Shown here: positions 26,418 to 34,684 of the stretch, piece by piece
How positions within the stretch are numbered: position 1 is the stretch's first letter
How the letters are laid out: every line of letters starts with the position of its first letter
Source: an uncultured Fodinibius sp.
GTDB taxonomy: Bacteria; Bacteroidota; Rhodothermia; Balneolales; Balneolaceae
Length of the DNA: 64,000 nt
NCBI GenBank assembly: GCA_913056235.1
Contig: CAJXMW010000002.1
Span: 1-64,000 of the forward strand
Reading direction: 5' to 3'
Position numbers and translations under genes: made by a program
The notes under the pieces: generated by a model
Told to the model about the DNA's origin: nothing
The model's database searches: none
The model's input: the letters and a program-made list of their open reading frames with translations, nothing else

Positions 26418-26728
26418 GATCGTCGTTTTGAAGCTCGCGGTACGCTGTAAAACTGTGGATGTCGGTATGGCTTGTCATCAGCCGGATCGAAAAAAGGACC
26501 AGCATCTTCGCCTTTTGAGGCAACTATCTGGTCACTGGGGACCACCCAGATATTTACAGCCTCTTTTCGTCTGGCATAAACATCGCGTGCATTTTCCAGT
26601 GCCATTTCGGCATCGGGAGCATGCAGGCTACCAGCGTGTTCATGAGGTTTGCCGTCCCTGGGTTGTGTAAAGACCTCCCAGAGCGGCCATTGTATATCTT
26701 TTGATTCCGTATCGTTCTTTTCGCTCAT
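26414..26728 (-). CDS. paaB: PaaB: phenylacetyl-CoA epoxidase subunit
   Basis: 104 aa from the ATG at 26728. The open frame runs 19 codons further upstream through repeat DNA (encoding MRYPSRSRLSTHDPN...), which is rejected as start. The core WPLWEVFTQPRDGKPHEHAGSLHAPDAEMALENARDVY is diagnostic of PaaB. It is needed for the PaaABCE complex. It overlaps paaC by four bases. Confidence 0.94.
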   Translation of the reverse strand: MSEKNDTESKDIQWPLWEVFTQPRDGKPHEHAGSLHAPDAEMALENARDVYARRKEAVNIWVVPSDQIVASKGEDAGPFFDPADDKPYRHPQFYSVPRASKRRS

Positions 26729-26742
26729 ATTCTCTTTCAGAT

Positions 26743-26809
26743 TTGGGTCATGAGTACTGAGTCTTGAGCGGGAGGGATATCTCACGACTTATGACTCACT
26801 ACTCACAAC
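26743..26809. repeat. Imperfect intergenic hairpin, GAGTACTGAGT family, paaA-paaB spacer
   Basis: TTGGGTCATGAGTACTGAGT on the left matches the right arm on the opposite strand (TTGTGAGTAGTGAGTCATAAG). It fills the 83-base spacer almost completely. It is the same family as the hairpin at 22013. Confidence 0.6.
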
Positions 26810-26811
26810 TA

Positions 26812-27756
26812 TTACGATGCTTTTTCTTTTGCTAATCGTTTTTTGCGGGCATATTCTTCGGCGGCTTCGCGTACCCACTTTCCATTTTCATGGGCCTCTC
26901 GACGGGATTTCATACGTTCTTTATTCATCGGTCCATTGCCTTTGACCACATTCCAGAATTCATCCCAGTCGATTTCGCCAAATTCCCAGTGACCGGTTTC
27001 TTCGTTGTATTCGAGGTCTTCGTCTGGGATTTCAAGGCCAACTTCGTGAGCTTCAGAGACATGGCGATCCACAAAACTTTGACGCAGCTCGTCATTCGTC
27101 TTTGATTTTACGCCCCATTTGATGAGTTCGGCACTATTGGGAGAATCATCATCATGCGGACCAAACATCATCAGCGTGGGCCACCACCAACGGTCGACGG
27201 CATCCTGAATCATCTCTTGTTGCTCGGGAGTGCCGTCCGCCATCGTAGCGACCATCTCATAGCCCTGCTTCTTGTGAAAACTTTCTTCCTTGCAGATCCG
27301 CACCATGGCGCGCGAATAGGGGCCATACGAGCTCCGTGCCAACATCGTTTGGTTGATGATGGCAGCGCCATCGACCAGCCAGCCAATCACGGCCACATCA
27401 GCCCAAGAAAGCGTAGGGTAGTTGAAAATACTTGAGTACTTGGCTTTGCCTTCCAGCAGTTGGTCAATAACTTCTTGGCGGCTGGCACCCAATGTTTCAG
27501 TAGCACTATATAGATAGAGACCGTGTCCTGCTTCGTCCTGGACTTTCGAAAGCAAAATCATTTTGCGGCGTAACGAGGGCGCGCGTGTGATCCAGTTCCC
27601 TTCCGGCAGCATGCCAACAACCTCGGAGTGAGCATGCTGTGACATCATGCGGATCAGCTGTTTACGATAGCGCTCCGGCATCCAATCTTTAGGCTCGATA
27701 GTTTCACCGTTATCGATGCGTTCCTGAAACTTTTCTTTTTTTGATTCCTCATCCAT
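26812..27756 (-). CDS. paaA: PaaA: catalytic diiron subunit of phenylacetyl-CoA 1,2-epoxidase
   Basis: 314 aa. Ferritin-like helices carry Glu45 (HAHSEVVG), the pair Glu75-x2-His78 (DEAGHG) and the pair Glu158-x2-His161 (EESFHKKQG), the expected diiron ligands. The N-terminus ([22 protein letters not shown]) is the family signature. It inserts one oxygen atom into the aromatic ring of phenylacetyl-CoA. It is the first gene of the operon. A spacer of 202 bases separates it from the divergent hppD, so the operon promoter must lie there. Confidence 0.95.
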   Translation of the reverse strand: MDEESKKEKFQERIDNGETIEPKDWMPERYRKQLIRMMSQHAHSEVVGMLPEGNWITRAPSLRRKMILLSKVQDEAGHGLYLYSATETLGASRQEVIDQLLEGKAKYSSIFNYPTLSWADVAVIGWLVDGAAIINQTMLARSSYGPYSRAMVRICKEESFHKKQGYEMVATMADGTPEQQEMIQDAVDRWWWPTLMMFGPHDDDSPNSAELIKWGVKSKTNDELRQSFVDRHVSEAHEVGLEIPDEDLEYNEETGHWEFGEIDWDEFWNVVKGNGPMNKERMKSRREAHENGKWVREAAEEYARKKRLAKEKAS

Positions 27757-27835
27757 GGCACAGATTTTTTAAATGTCTTTTGGAGTAACAGAACGTATAT
27801 AGAAACAGTAAATTAAACAAATACATTCATGTTAT

Positions 27836-27847
27836 GAAACCGGTTCC
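27836..27847. promoter_or_regulatory. Possible operator between paaA and hppD
   Basis: GAAACCGGTTCC is a 12-base inverted repeat with one mismatch and the core AACCGGTT. It is near the middle of the paaA/hppD divergent spacer. Position is the only support for a regulatory role. Confidence 0.25.
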
Positions 27848-27917
27848 AACGTTAATGATATAAGTATATAGGTAGCCTTGCCAAATAATTTGAGACGTAA
27901 TCCGCAGGATACTATAT

Positions 27918-27929
27918 TAACTTTACTAG
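27918..27929 (+). promoter_or_regulatory. Candidate TAnnTTT-type -7 promoter box for hppD
   Basis: TAACTTTACTAG lies 29 bases before the hppD ATG. Nearly the same word, TAACTTTAGTAG, occurs 25 bases before the susC ATG at 54832. Both fit the Bacteroidota -7 pattern TAnnTTTG loosely. A TTTG element lies about 25 bases upstream of the box. Confidence 0.4.
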
Positions 27930-27958
27930 GAACCAAAACTAAATAAGTGTGACATACA

Positions 27959-29107
27959 ATGGGAGAACACGCCAACCAAACCGCTACGCTTGATCGTCCT
28001 GTCGAAGAGAAATTTGATGACCATCTGGGTTTGCAGGATGTGGATTTTATAGAACACTATGTGAGCAATGCCAAGCAGGCCAGCCACTTTTATCAAACGG
28101 TTTTTGGATTTGAGTTAAAAGCTTTCAGTGGACTGGAAACCGGGAGTCGGGATCGCGTATCCTACCTGTTGGAGCAGGGAAATATCCGGTTTCTGCTGAC
28201 CTCATCGCTAAATAGCAGTTCTCCAATTGCTGAACATGTGGCGAAACATGGTGATGGAGTACATGATATTGCCATGCACGTTGAAAATGTGGATCGAGCG
28301 TACAAAGAAACAGTAAAACGCGGGGCCAAGAGCGTTGAGGAGCCTCACGATCTGACTGATGAAAGCGGTACCATCCGAAAGGCGGCCATCGCTACCTATG
28401 GGGATACCATTCATACCCTGATTGACCGATCAGAATACGATGGAATATTTATGCCCGGATACGAACCGGCTGAATCGCCCTTGAAAAATGTTGAGCCGGT
28501 TGGAATTCAGTACGTAGATCACTGCGTGGGTAACGTAGAAAAAGGAAAGATGAATGAGTGGGTCGATTTCTACCGCGATGTGATGGGCTTTACGCAGTAT
28601 ATCCACTTTGATGACAAAGATATTTCAACAGAATATTCGGCACTGATGTCGAAAGTGATGGCTGGCGGACGCGGGATGATTAAATTTCCGATTAATGAAC
28701 CGGCCGAGGGCAAAAAGAAATCTCAGATCGAAGAGTTTTTGGATTTCTACGAAGGACCAGGCGTGCAGCATATTGCTCTGCTGACGGGAGATATCATTAA
28801 AACGGTCGAGGAGTTAAAAGGACGTGGACTGGAATTTTTGCATGTGCCCACAACCTATTACGAAGAGCTGGAAGATCGCGTAGGCAAGATTGATGAACCC
28901 ATTGATAAGCTCGAGGATTTGGGCGTTTTAGTTGATCGCGATGACGAAGGATACCTGCTGCAGATTTTTTCCAAGCCGGTTGTGGATCGACCAACGCTGT
29001 TTTTCGAGATCATCCAACGAAAAGGAGCTCGTGGATTTGGTAAAGGAAACTTTAAAGCACTGTTCCAGGCAATTGAACGCGAGCAGGAAAAACGCGGAAA
29101 TTTATAG
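27959..29107 (+). CDS. hppD: 4-hydroxyphenylpyruvate dioxygenase
   Basis: 382 aa non-haem iron dioxygenase converting 4-hydroxyphenylpyruvate to homogentisate. There are two vicinal-oxygen-chelate domains. The C-terminal one carries the iron ligands His188 (VDHCVGNV), His271 (VQHIALLT) and Glu350 (FFEIIQRKG). The C-terminal GFGKGNFKALFQAIEREQ is the family end. It is divergent from the paa operon and followed by hmgA, so tyrosine is degraded here via homogentisate. Confidence 0.95.
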   Translation: MGEHANQTATLDRPVEEKFDDHLGLQDVDFIEHYVSNAKQASHFYQTVFGFELKAFSGLETGSRDRVSYLLEQGNIRFLLTSSLNSSSPIAEHVAKHGDGVHDIAMHVENVDRAYKETVKRGAKSVEEPHDLTDESGTIRKAAIATYGDTIHTLIDRSEYDGIFMPGYEPAESPLKNVEPVGIQYVDHCVGNVEKGKMNEWVDFYRDVMGFTQYIHFDDKDISTEYSALMSKVMAGGRGMIKFPINEPAEGKKKSQIEEFLDFYEGPGVQHIALLTGDIIKTVEELKGRGLEFLHVPTTYYEELEDRVGKIDEPIDKLEDLGVLVDRDDEGYLLQIFSKPVVDRPTLFFEIIQRKGARGFGKGNFKALFQAIEREQEKRGNL

Positions 29108-29191
29108 AAAAGGCAGCTTTCAGCGGTCAGCCTTCAGCTTTCAGAAAAGCAATATTTTTACTGATAGCTGAATGCTGAAAGCTTTGACTTT
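29108..29191. repeat. Imperfect hairpin, AGCTTTCAGC family, hppD-hmgA spacer
   Basis: The left arm GGCAGCTTTCAGCGGTCAGC and its continuation CTTCAGCTTTCAG are mirrored by CTGATAGCTGAATGCTGAAAGC on the right. It is the clearest member of the family also seen at 17912. It occupies over half of the 150-base spacer. Confidence 0.65.
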
Positions 29192-29257
29192 TCGATTGTT
29201 AGTTTCGTTAAAGATTGGCTGGCAAAATCATCCTATAAACTTAAAACAGATTCAGCC

Positions 29258-30436
29258 ATGATTTATCACCAATTAGGTAAGATCCCACACAAGCGGCACA
29301 CGCAATTTCGTCGGCCGGATGGCGAATTGTATCAAGAGCATTTGTTTGGTGCCGAGGGATTTCACGGTAGCTCATCTCTTCTGTATCACCATAATCCGCC
29401 AACGCGAACCTTCAAGGTTGAAGAGGGAGAAGAGCTAAACATCGAAAAGTGGGATGAAGGTGTACTCCGTCATCACCACTTGCGAACTGCCAATGTGGAA
29501 GAGGGCGGGGATCCCGTAATGGGACGCAAGGTGTTGCTGTATAACAACGATGTGCAGATTGGAGTCGTACGGCCCACTGAGCCCATGGATTACTTCTATA
29601 AAAATGGTGAGCATGATGAGTTGTTGTTTATCCATGAGGGCGAAGGCTACGTGCAGACCATGTTTGGCAAGCTCGATTTTGGATATGGCGATTATATCTT
29701 TATCCCGCGTGGCACGATTTACCAGATGGTGTTTGAGACTGAGAAAAATCGCATGCTGACTGTTGATTCTACGGGGCCGATCGATGTTCCGGACCGATAT
29801 CTGACTGAGAAAGGACAGTTTGCGGAAAACAGTCCCTATTGCGAGCGCGATATACGTCGTCCCGAGGGACCAATTTTCGTGAATAAGGAAGGCAAGTTTG
29901 AGGTTCGCATCAAAAAACAGGGTCGATATACTTCGTACTGGTACGAGCATCATCCTTTTGATGTGGTTGGCTGGGATGGATATCTGTACCCGTGGATTTT
30001 CAACATCAAGGATTTTGAGCCTATTACCGGTCGCGTCCATCAGCCGCCCCCCGTCCACCAGACGTTTGAGGGACCGAATTACGTGGTGTGTTCGTTCTGT
30101 CCGCGTAAGTTCGATTACCATCCGAAGTCAATTCCTGCTCCGTACGCTCACTCTAACGTGGATTCCGACGAGGTACTCTACTATGTAGAAGGCGACTTCA
30201 TGAGCCGGAAAGGGGTGGAGGAAGCCAGCATTACGCAGCATCCGGGTGGCATTCCGCACGGGCCGCATCCCGGGAAATACGAAGGTAGTATCGGCAAAGA
30301 GGCTACCGATGAATATGCGGTGATGATCGATACCTTTCATCCGCTGCATCTGACGACCGAAGCCAAGAAGCTGGATGACGAGAGTTATCCATATTCATGG
30401 ATTGAGGATCAAGAGCAAATCGAGGGCGAAGAGTAA
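29258..30436 (+). CDS. hmgA: Homogentisate 1,2-dioxygenase
   Basis: 392 aa cupin-type ring-cleaving dioxygenase. The iron site is expected around PYAHSNVDSDEVLYYVEG (His and an acidic residue) and GIPHGPHPGKYEG (second His). Other landmarks are FIPRGTIYQM, PVHQTFEGPNYVVCSFCPR and IDTFHPLHLT. It opens the homogentisate ring to maleylacetoacetate. The isomerase and fumarylacetoacetase that finish the route are not in the window. A terminator follows. Confidence 0.93.
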   Translation: MIYHQLGKIPHKRHTQFRRPDGELYQEHLFGAEGFHGSSSLLYHHNPPTRTFKVEEGEELNIEKWDEGVLRHHHLRTANVEEGGDPVMGRKVLLYNNDVQIGVVRPTEPMDYFYKNGEHDELLFIHEGEGYVQTMFGKLDFGYGDYIFIPRGTIYQMVFETEKNRMLTVDSTGPIDVPDRYLTEKGQFAENSPYCERDIRRPEGPIFVNKEGKFEVRIKKQGRYTSYWYEHHPFDVVGWDGYLYPWIFNIKDFEPITGRVHQPPPVHQTFEGPNYVVCSFCPRKFDYHPKSIPAPYAHSNVDSDEVLYYVEGDFMSRKGVEEASITQHPGGIPHGPHPGKYEGSIGKEATDEYAVMIDTFHPLHLTTEAKKLDDESYPYSWIEDQEQIEGEE

Positions 30437-30461
30437 GGATTAACAACGCTAATTGATATGA

Positions 30462-30494
30462 GCCTGTCAGGATTAATTCTTGGCAGGCCTTTTT
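30462..30494 (+). terminator. Rho-independent terminator after hmgA
   Basis: GCCTGTCA (30462-30469) pairs with TGGCAGGC (30481-30488, one G-T pair), followed by CTTTTTATTT. It is 26 bases after the hmgA stop. Confidence 0.8.
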
Positions 30495-30579
30495 ATTTGG
30501 TTCTCAGAATTGTCCATACTAAGTCCAATAAAAATAGTACCTTATATTAAATGAGAGATAAATAAGGAGGGAGTTATTA

Positions 30580-31121
30580 TGGCAGATTGTCCAAATCGAC
30601 TTCAAGCATATGGATGCTGAAGCGTTGGCTTGCTCGGATGCTTCGTTTGATGTGGCTATTAACTCGTTGGGGGCAATGTACTATCCCGATCCGGATAAGG
30701 CGTTCCGGGAAATGTATCGGATAATTAAGCCTGGGGGGAAGGGCAGTAGCATTGGTTTGGGGACGCCGATCTACCTGCGGTTGGGCCGAAATATTCCCGA
30801 TTGTGGACCGGCGTGTGGAATCGGACGTGTGTCCGTTTTTTCCAGCTTGGCACTGGTCAGACGATACAGCACGCATTCAAGGCCGCTGGATTTCATGATG
30901 TCAGCTCCGATAGATTTAACGTGTACCTGCGCTACGAATCCGATAAAGAGGCGATTGTCGGTGCGTTCCTAGGTAGCGCTGTAGCCTTGGCATACCGCAA
31001 GTTTGACGAACAGACCAAAGAGGAAGCTCATGCCGAGTACATTGAATCTATTCAACCTTACTGGAATGCCTCAGCCTACGAGATTTCCAGTAAGTTTGTG
31101 ATTGTGGCGGGGAGGAAATAA
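30580..31121 (+). pseudogene. Broken class I SAM-dependent methyltransferase gene
   Basis: A good ribosome site (AGGAGGG) and ATG at 30580 start only four plausible codons. The recognisable methyltransferase resumes out of frame as IDFKHMDAEALACSDASFD, then INSLGAMYYPDPDKAFREMYRIIKPGG. The glycine-rich SAM-binding motif that should precede it is gone, so the N-terminal third is deleted. Two more frame changes follow, one in a G run near 30735 and one in a T run near 30836. After them the C-terminus FQLGTGQTIQHAFKAAGFHDV continues to VIVAGRK-stop. Homopolymer errors could explain the two shifts but not the missing motif I. Confidence 0.8.
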
Positions 31122-31130
31122 TTATAGCTG

Positions 31131-31154
31131 AGCTTTTCCAAGCTTGGAAAAGCT
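31131..31154. repeat. Perfect 24-base palindrome
   Basis: AGCTTTTCCAAG followed directly by its own reverse complement. It is ten bases after the methyltransferase remnant and 22 bases before the end of the convergent gene. It could serve as a bidirectional transcript end, but there is no T run on either side. Confidence 0.7.
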
Positions 31155-31175
31155 ATCTCATTAAACAGTTTACGA

Positions 31176-31721
31176 TTATGAGAAGTTAAACTCGTAGAAA
31201 GGTTGCCATTGTTGGTAATCGTGTTTGAGCAAATAGATGCTATTCACTTCAAACGAATAATCAAAAGAACGATCTTTAAACTCTTTCCAGGCTCGCTGAA
31301 AGTTTTCTGAGGTTAAATCACGATAAGCTACAGTCATGTGGGGAGTGTAACTGTTGTTGCTTCTTTTATCACTGAATCCCATTTCATTTTGCAGGTAATC
31401 CTGTAGATCGGCATGTAGTGATTGCATGGGTGAGGCATCGGCTACATCGATATAAATTACATCATTCCTGAAATGGCCGAAGCCATTTAGTTGAACGGTA
31501 AAGGATTCTTGATCCTCAGCAAAAAAGATGAGTTGTGGAACAATAGTTTCTTCAATTTCTTCCGGAGCTTTAAACGGAGCTCGCAGCGTAAAGTGAGGTG
31601 GCTTGTTGTACGCCTCCTTACTGTCATACTTCTCTACAAATTCCTTTTTCACTTTTTGCACCCGTTGAGCAATATCATCGGGCGGCATAATTGCTATGAA
31701 GTAAAGCCCTTCTTTTGGCAT
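31176..31721 (-). CDS. 2'-5' RNA ligase / 2H phosphoesterase family protein
   Basis: 181 aa. Two catalytic HxT motifs are present: HFTLRAPF (near residue 43) and HMTVAYRD (near 128). These make it a 2H phosphoesterase of the LigT/ThpR/CPDase group, which act on 2',3'-cyclic phosphates or 2'-5' linkages. The N-terminus LYFIAIMPPDDIAQ is typical. The natural substrate is unknown. It is transcribed with the subtilase upstream (5 bases apart). Confidence 0.85.
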   Translation of the reverse strand: MPKEGLYFIAIMPPDDIAQRVQKVKKEFVEKYDSKEAYNKPPHFTLRAPFKAPEEIEETIVPQLIFFAEDQESFTVQLNGFGHFRNDVIYIDVADASPMQSLHADLQDYLQNEMGFSDKRSNNSYTPHMTVAYRDLTSENFQRAWKEFKDRSFDYSFEVNSIYLLKHDYQQWQPFYEFNFS

Positions 31722-31726
31722 AATTG

Positions 31727-33424
31727 TTAATTTTTATGGTTCATCTTCTCGGCAGCCTGTAGTGCTTTTTCCGCATTTACTACCCCATCCGAAACCGAGA
31801 GCTCAGGGAATAGCACCTTTTTTGATTCATTGGGGTTTCCTTCGTGTGGCACAATCACCTGCTGGTCGGGGTATTGTGCGGTATTCTCCATCAATAACTG
31901 CCGGACCTGCTTGGCCGTCAGCTCAGGATAATAGGCCATGATCAGTGCGGCGGCGCCAGTCACAACCGGTGAAGCCATGCTGGTGCCTTCCTGGAACTTA
32001 TATTTATTATCAGGCATGGTGGAGTAAATATCTACACCGGGAGCGAAAATATCCACGTTCTGATTGCCATAATTGCTAAAGTTGGCAATGAAATTTTCGT
32101 TGGGTTCCCAGGTGGTGGCTCCAACCTCGAGCCAGAGCGTGGCCGTGGAATCGCTAAACATCGATCCGTAGACATCAGTAGGGTAATTGGCCTTCTCATC
32201 GTTGTTTTGTGCCTCATTACCTGCCCCGTGCACCATCAGCACGCCATGTTCGTCGGCATATTGCACTGCCTTGTCGACCACTCCCTTATAAGGCGAATAC
32301 CCTTTGCCAAAGCTCATGTTTATGACATCGGCTCCGTTATCTACAGCGTAACGGATGGCATTGGCCACATCTTTGTCCCGCTCGTCGCCATTGGGGACCG
32401 TGCGTACTACCATAATGCGCGTGTTACTGGCTACTCCATCAATCCCCAGGCCATTATTGCGCATTGCTGCCACAATGCCTGCCACGTGCGTGCCGTGACT
32501 GGGATCCGGACCGGCGACATCGTTATTGCCGTAAATTCGCTCCGATTTGTCCTCATAATTGTCACCGACAATATCACGCGGATTGAAATCGGGATTGTAG
32601 CCGTATTTGGCAAACTCGTAAATTTGTTTTTTTTGCTCGGCGATGACCGTTGAATCAATATCGTTTTCCATCACATAGCTCATCACATTCTTGGCAAAAT
32701 TTAATTCCTGATCCGTCGGTTGCAGTTCCTGAACCTGCTCATAGCTGTAGTCGGCACTGCCAAAATGCTCGATCAGGATTTCATCGGCATTTTTCATGCT
32801 CTGCTCCAGCGACTGAATGTTGGTATACTGCTGATCCAACTGTTTTACTTCCTTCTCGTAATCCGATCGAATCTCTTTGTAATAGGCATGCTCCTCGCGT
32901 TGTTTTTGGGTCAGCGAGCTGGTGTCGGCATCTGCAAATTGTTTGCTTAGCCGTCGGTAAATACGTGTAAGCTCAAAGGTATCATGGTTAACATTTTGTC
33001 CGTTGGCACCGCCAATAAAATTCCAGCCATGGATATCATCCACATAGCCATTGCCGTCGTCATCCTTGTTGTTGTCAGGTATCTCATCTTTATTTATCCA
33101 GATAACATCTTTCAGATCCTCGTGATTGGTATCCACGCCGCCGTCAATAACAGCAACGACCACCTCTTTTTGCGGTTTTTTGTTTTTGAGAATGGTCTCA
33201 TAGGCCAGCTGACTACTAATGCCGCGAAATCGCGTTTGTTGCTCATCAAGATGATGCCAACCCTGCGGTGCTTCGAGCATGGTTTCAAAATCAACCGGCT
33301 CGGGAGATGGTTTTTCCGTGGTAGTTGATTCAGTTTGGGTATTTGAAGACGTGGTTGTTTCGGTAGTGGAACAACCATAAACCACTATGGATACCGAAAA
33401 GAAGATGAACAAATACTTTTTCAT
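31727..33424 (-). CDS. S8 family serine peptidase (subtilase), lipoprotein
   Basis: 565 aa. The signal peptide ends at VVYGC, so Cys18 is probably lipid-anchored. A Thr/Ser-rich linker (about 20-40) follows. The triad is Asp94 (AVIDGGVDTNHEDL), His in DPSHGTHVAGIVAA, and Ser in GTSMASPVVTGAAAL. Between Asp and His lies an insertion of roughly 200 residues rich in Asp/Glu/Gln, larger than in classical subtilisins. It acts in the periplasm or at the cell surface. Probable function is protein turnover or nutrient use. Confidence 0.92.
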   Translation of the reverse strand: MKKYLFIFFSVSIVVYGCSTTETTTSSNTQTESTTTEKPSPEPVDFETMLEAPQGWHHLDEQQTRFRGISSQLAYETILKNKKPQKEVVVAVIDGGVDTNHEDLKDVIWINKDEIPDNNKDDDGNGYVDDIHGWNFIGGANGQNVNHDTFELTRIYRRLSKQFADADTSSLTQKQREEHAYYKEIRSDYEKEVKQLDQQYTNIQSLEQSMKNADEILIEHFGSADYSYEQVQELQPTDQELNFAKNVMSYVMENDIDSTVIAEQKKQIYEFAKYGYNPDFNPRDIVGDNYEDKSERIYGNNDVAGPDPSHGTHVAGIVAAMRNNGLGIDGVASNTRIMVVRTVPNGDERDKDVANAIRYAVDNGADVINMSFGKGYSPYKGVVDKAVQYADEHGVLMVHGAGNEAQNNDEKANYPTDVYGSMFSDSTATLWLEVGATTWEPNENFIANFSNYGNQNVDIFAPGVDIYSTMPDNKYKFQEGTSMASPVVTGAAALIMAYYPELTAKQVRQLLMENTAQYPDQQVIVPHEGNPNESKKVLFPELSVSDGVVNAEKALQAAEKMNHKN

Positions 33425-33458
33425 AGAGCTAGTGAATCTTGAATATTAAATGATAGTT

Positions 33459-34280
33459 TTACTGGATGGTGTTCAGGGAATTCAAAAAATCCTCCGAGGC
33501 CTTTTCAAGGGCGGCATGGACAGCCTGAGAAGAGGTGCTGCTCAGCCAGTCGCCGGTATCGGTATCATAAAATGATATATACGTTTGTAGCGTCTTGTCA
33601 TTGAGGCCATGGTATTTGACGAGCAGCCGGTTGGTTAACTCACGGTCAATTTGGCCCTGTAGTTGTGAACGAAAATTTTGTACAAAGCTATTAATTTGGC
33701 TTTCGCTGAATGAACGCTGAGCGCTGAGTTCGCTCAGAGCAGAAATCATTGATCGGAAGATGATTGTGCGTGCCTCGATCTCCATTTGGGCAGCCGACAT
33801 GCTTTCGATTAGCGAGCCGATCAGGTCGGTGCGCTCCTGCGTCGGTGGATTTTGTTCCAGCTCGTGTTTATTGACCACACGTTTTCGAATGCCTTGTAAG
33901 GTATAAAACTCCTTTTCGTAGTCGAGCACTTTTTGAGTGGTTGTATCGCTCAGCCAGTCGACAGTAGCTTCGGCATGTTGGCTGTCATATTGTTCCTGGA
34001 ATGCCTGTCGGATGCTGGTACGCATCGTTTCCGGTTCAAAATGCTCAGAAAAAAGCTTCATCATCTGATCATTTTTAGAGGCGGGCAAACCAAAGGGATT
34101 TTGCGAAAACTGGCTCTCAATTTCGCTTATCGATCGATGCAGCTCTTCCTGGACACTCGTTTCCTTGATGATATAGGTAATAGTTTCGGCCTTAGCAGAA
34201 GGCAAGGAACTTTGAGAGAAAGAGATAGCAGGATATAAAATAAACAGAAACAGAGTAATTGTTCGGCTACAGCGAGGCAT
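33459..34280 (-). CDS. Secreted hypothetical protein, DUF2059-like helical repeats
   Basis: 273 aa from the ATG at 34280; an in-frame ATG 11 codons upstream is less likely as it precedes the signal peptide (RTITLFLFILYPAISFSQ). The mature protein is alpha-helical. Two related segments have the pattern ...WLSDTTTQKVLDYEKEF and ...YHGLNDKTLQTYISFYDTDTGDWLSS, recalling DUF2059-type periplasmic proteins. The function is not known. It is upstream of the subtilase on the same strand (34 bases apart), so a shared transcript is likely. Confidence 0.65.
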   Translation of the reverse strand: MPRCSRTITLFLFILYPAISFSQSSLPSAKAETITYIIKETSVQEELHRSISEIESQFSQNPFGLPASKNDQMMKLFSEHFEPETMRTSIRQAFQEQYDSQHAEATVDWLSDTTTQKVLDYEKEFYTLQGIRKRVVNKHELEQNPPTQERTDLIGSLIESMSAAQMEIEARTIIFRSMISALSELSAQRSFSESQINSFVQNFRSQLQGQIDRELTNRLLVKYHGLNDKTLQTYISFYDTDTGDWLSSTSSQAVHAALEKASEDFLNSLNTIQ

Positions 34281-34313
34281 AATAATGGATGAAATTTCGT
34301 TTGCTGAGTTCAA

Positions 34314-34684
34314 AATAAGCTAAGAATAATTTACAAAAGCCTGAAAGCAATTTTGGAAGATAAATTTGAGAGATGTAGATAAAAAAATATTTCCTAAACT
34401 TAATAGGAACAGCAACTTGGTCGATGGCCAAATGCTGATATAGTATGGAGAATGATTGTTAAGTATAGGATTATTGTGTTGTAAGATGGAGAATATTTCA
34501 AACTAAATGGAGATGCTATGAAACCAGATTTCAAGTGATGATAATGCTGTTTGCTGGATGGGTTTTAAGCATGTGTCGTGAATTGAAGGTGTAATGCATT
34601 TTAAAAGTGTACTACATCTGATTAATCTTATTAAAGATATGAATGTTATGGCTGCCGAGTATTTTGGTCAAGTGATTATGCTGA
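34314..34684. other. Gene-poor spacer of about 370 bases
   Basis: There is no convincing gene. A six-codon start (ATG at 34518, MKPDFK-stop) is followed out of frame by a hydrophobic stretch, MIMLFAGWVLSM, ending at TAA near 34592. This could be a relic of a tiny membrane protein, or chance. The spacer is AT-rich and must contain the promoter for the leftward subtilase operon. Confidence 0.4.

Noticed and set aside
29435-30121. 228-codon open frame on the minus strand opposite hmgA
   Set aside because: Antisense shadow of a strongly supported dioxygenase gene; no ribosome site, domain or sensible composition.
32207-32653. 148-codon plus-strand frame opposite the subtilase
   Set aside because: Shadow of the subtilase; composition is unlike the proteome of the window.
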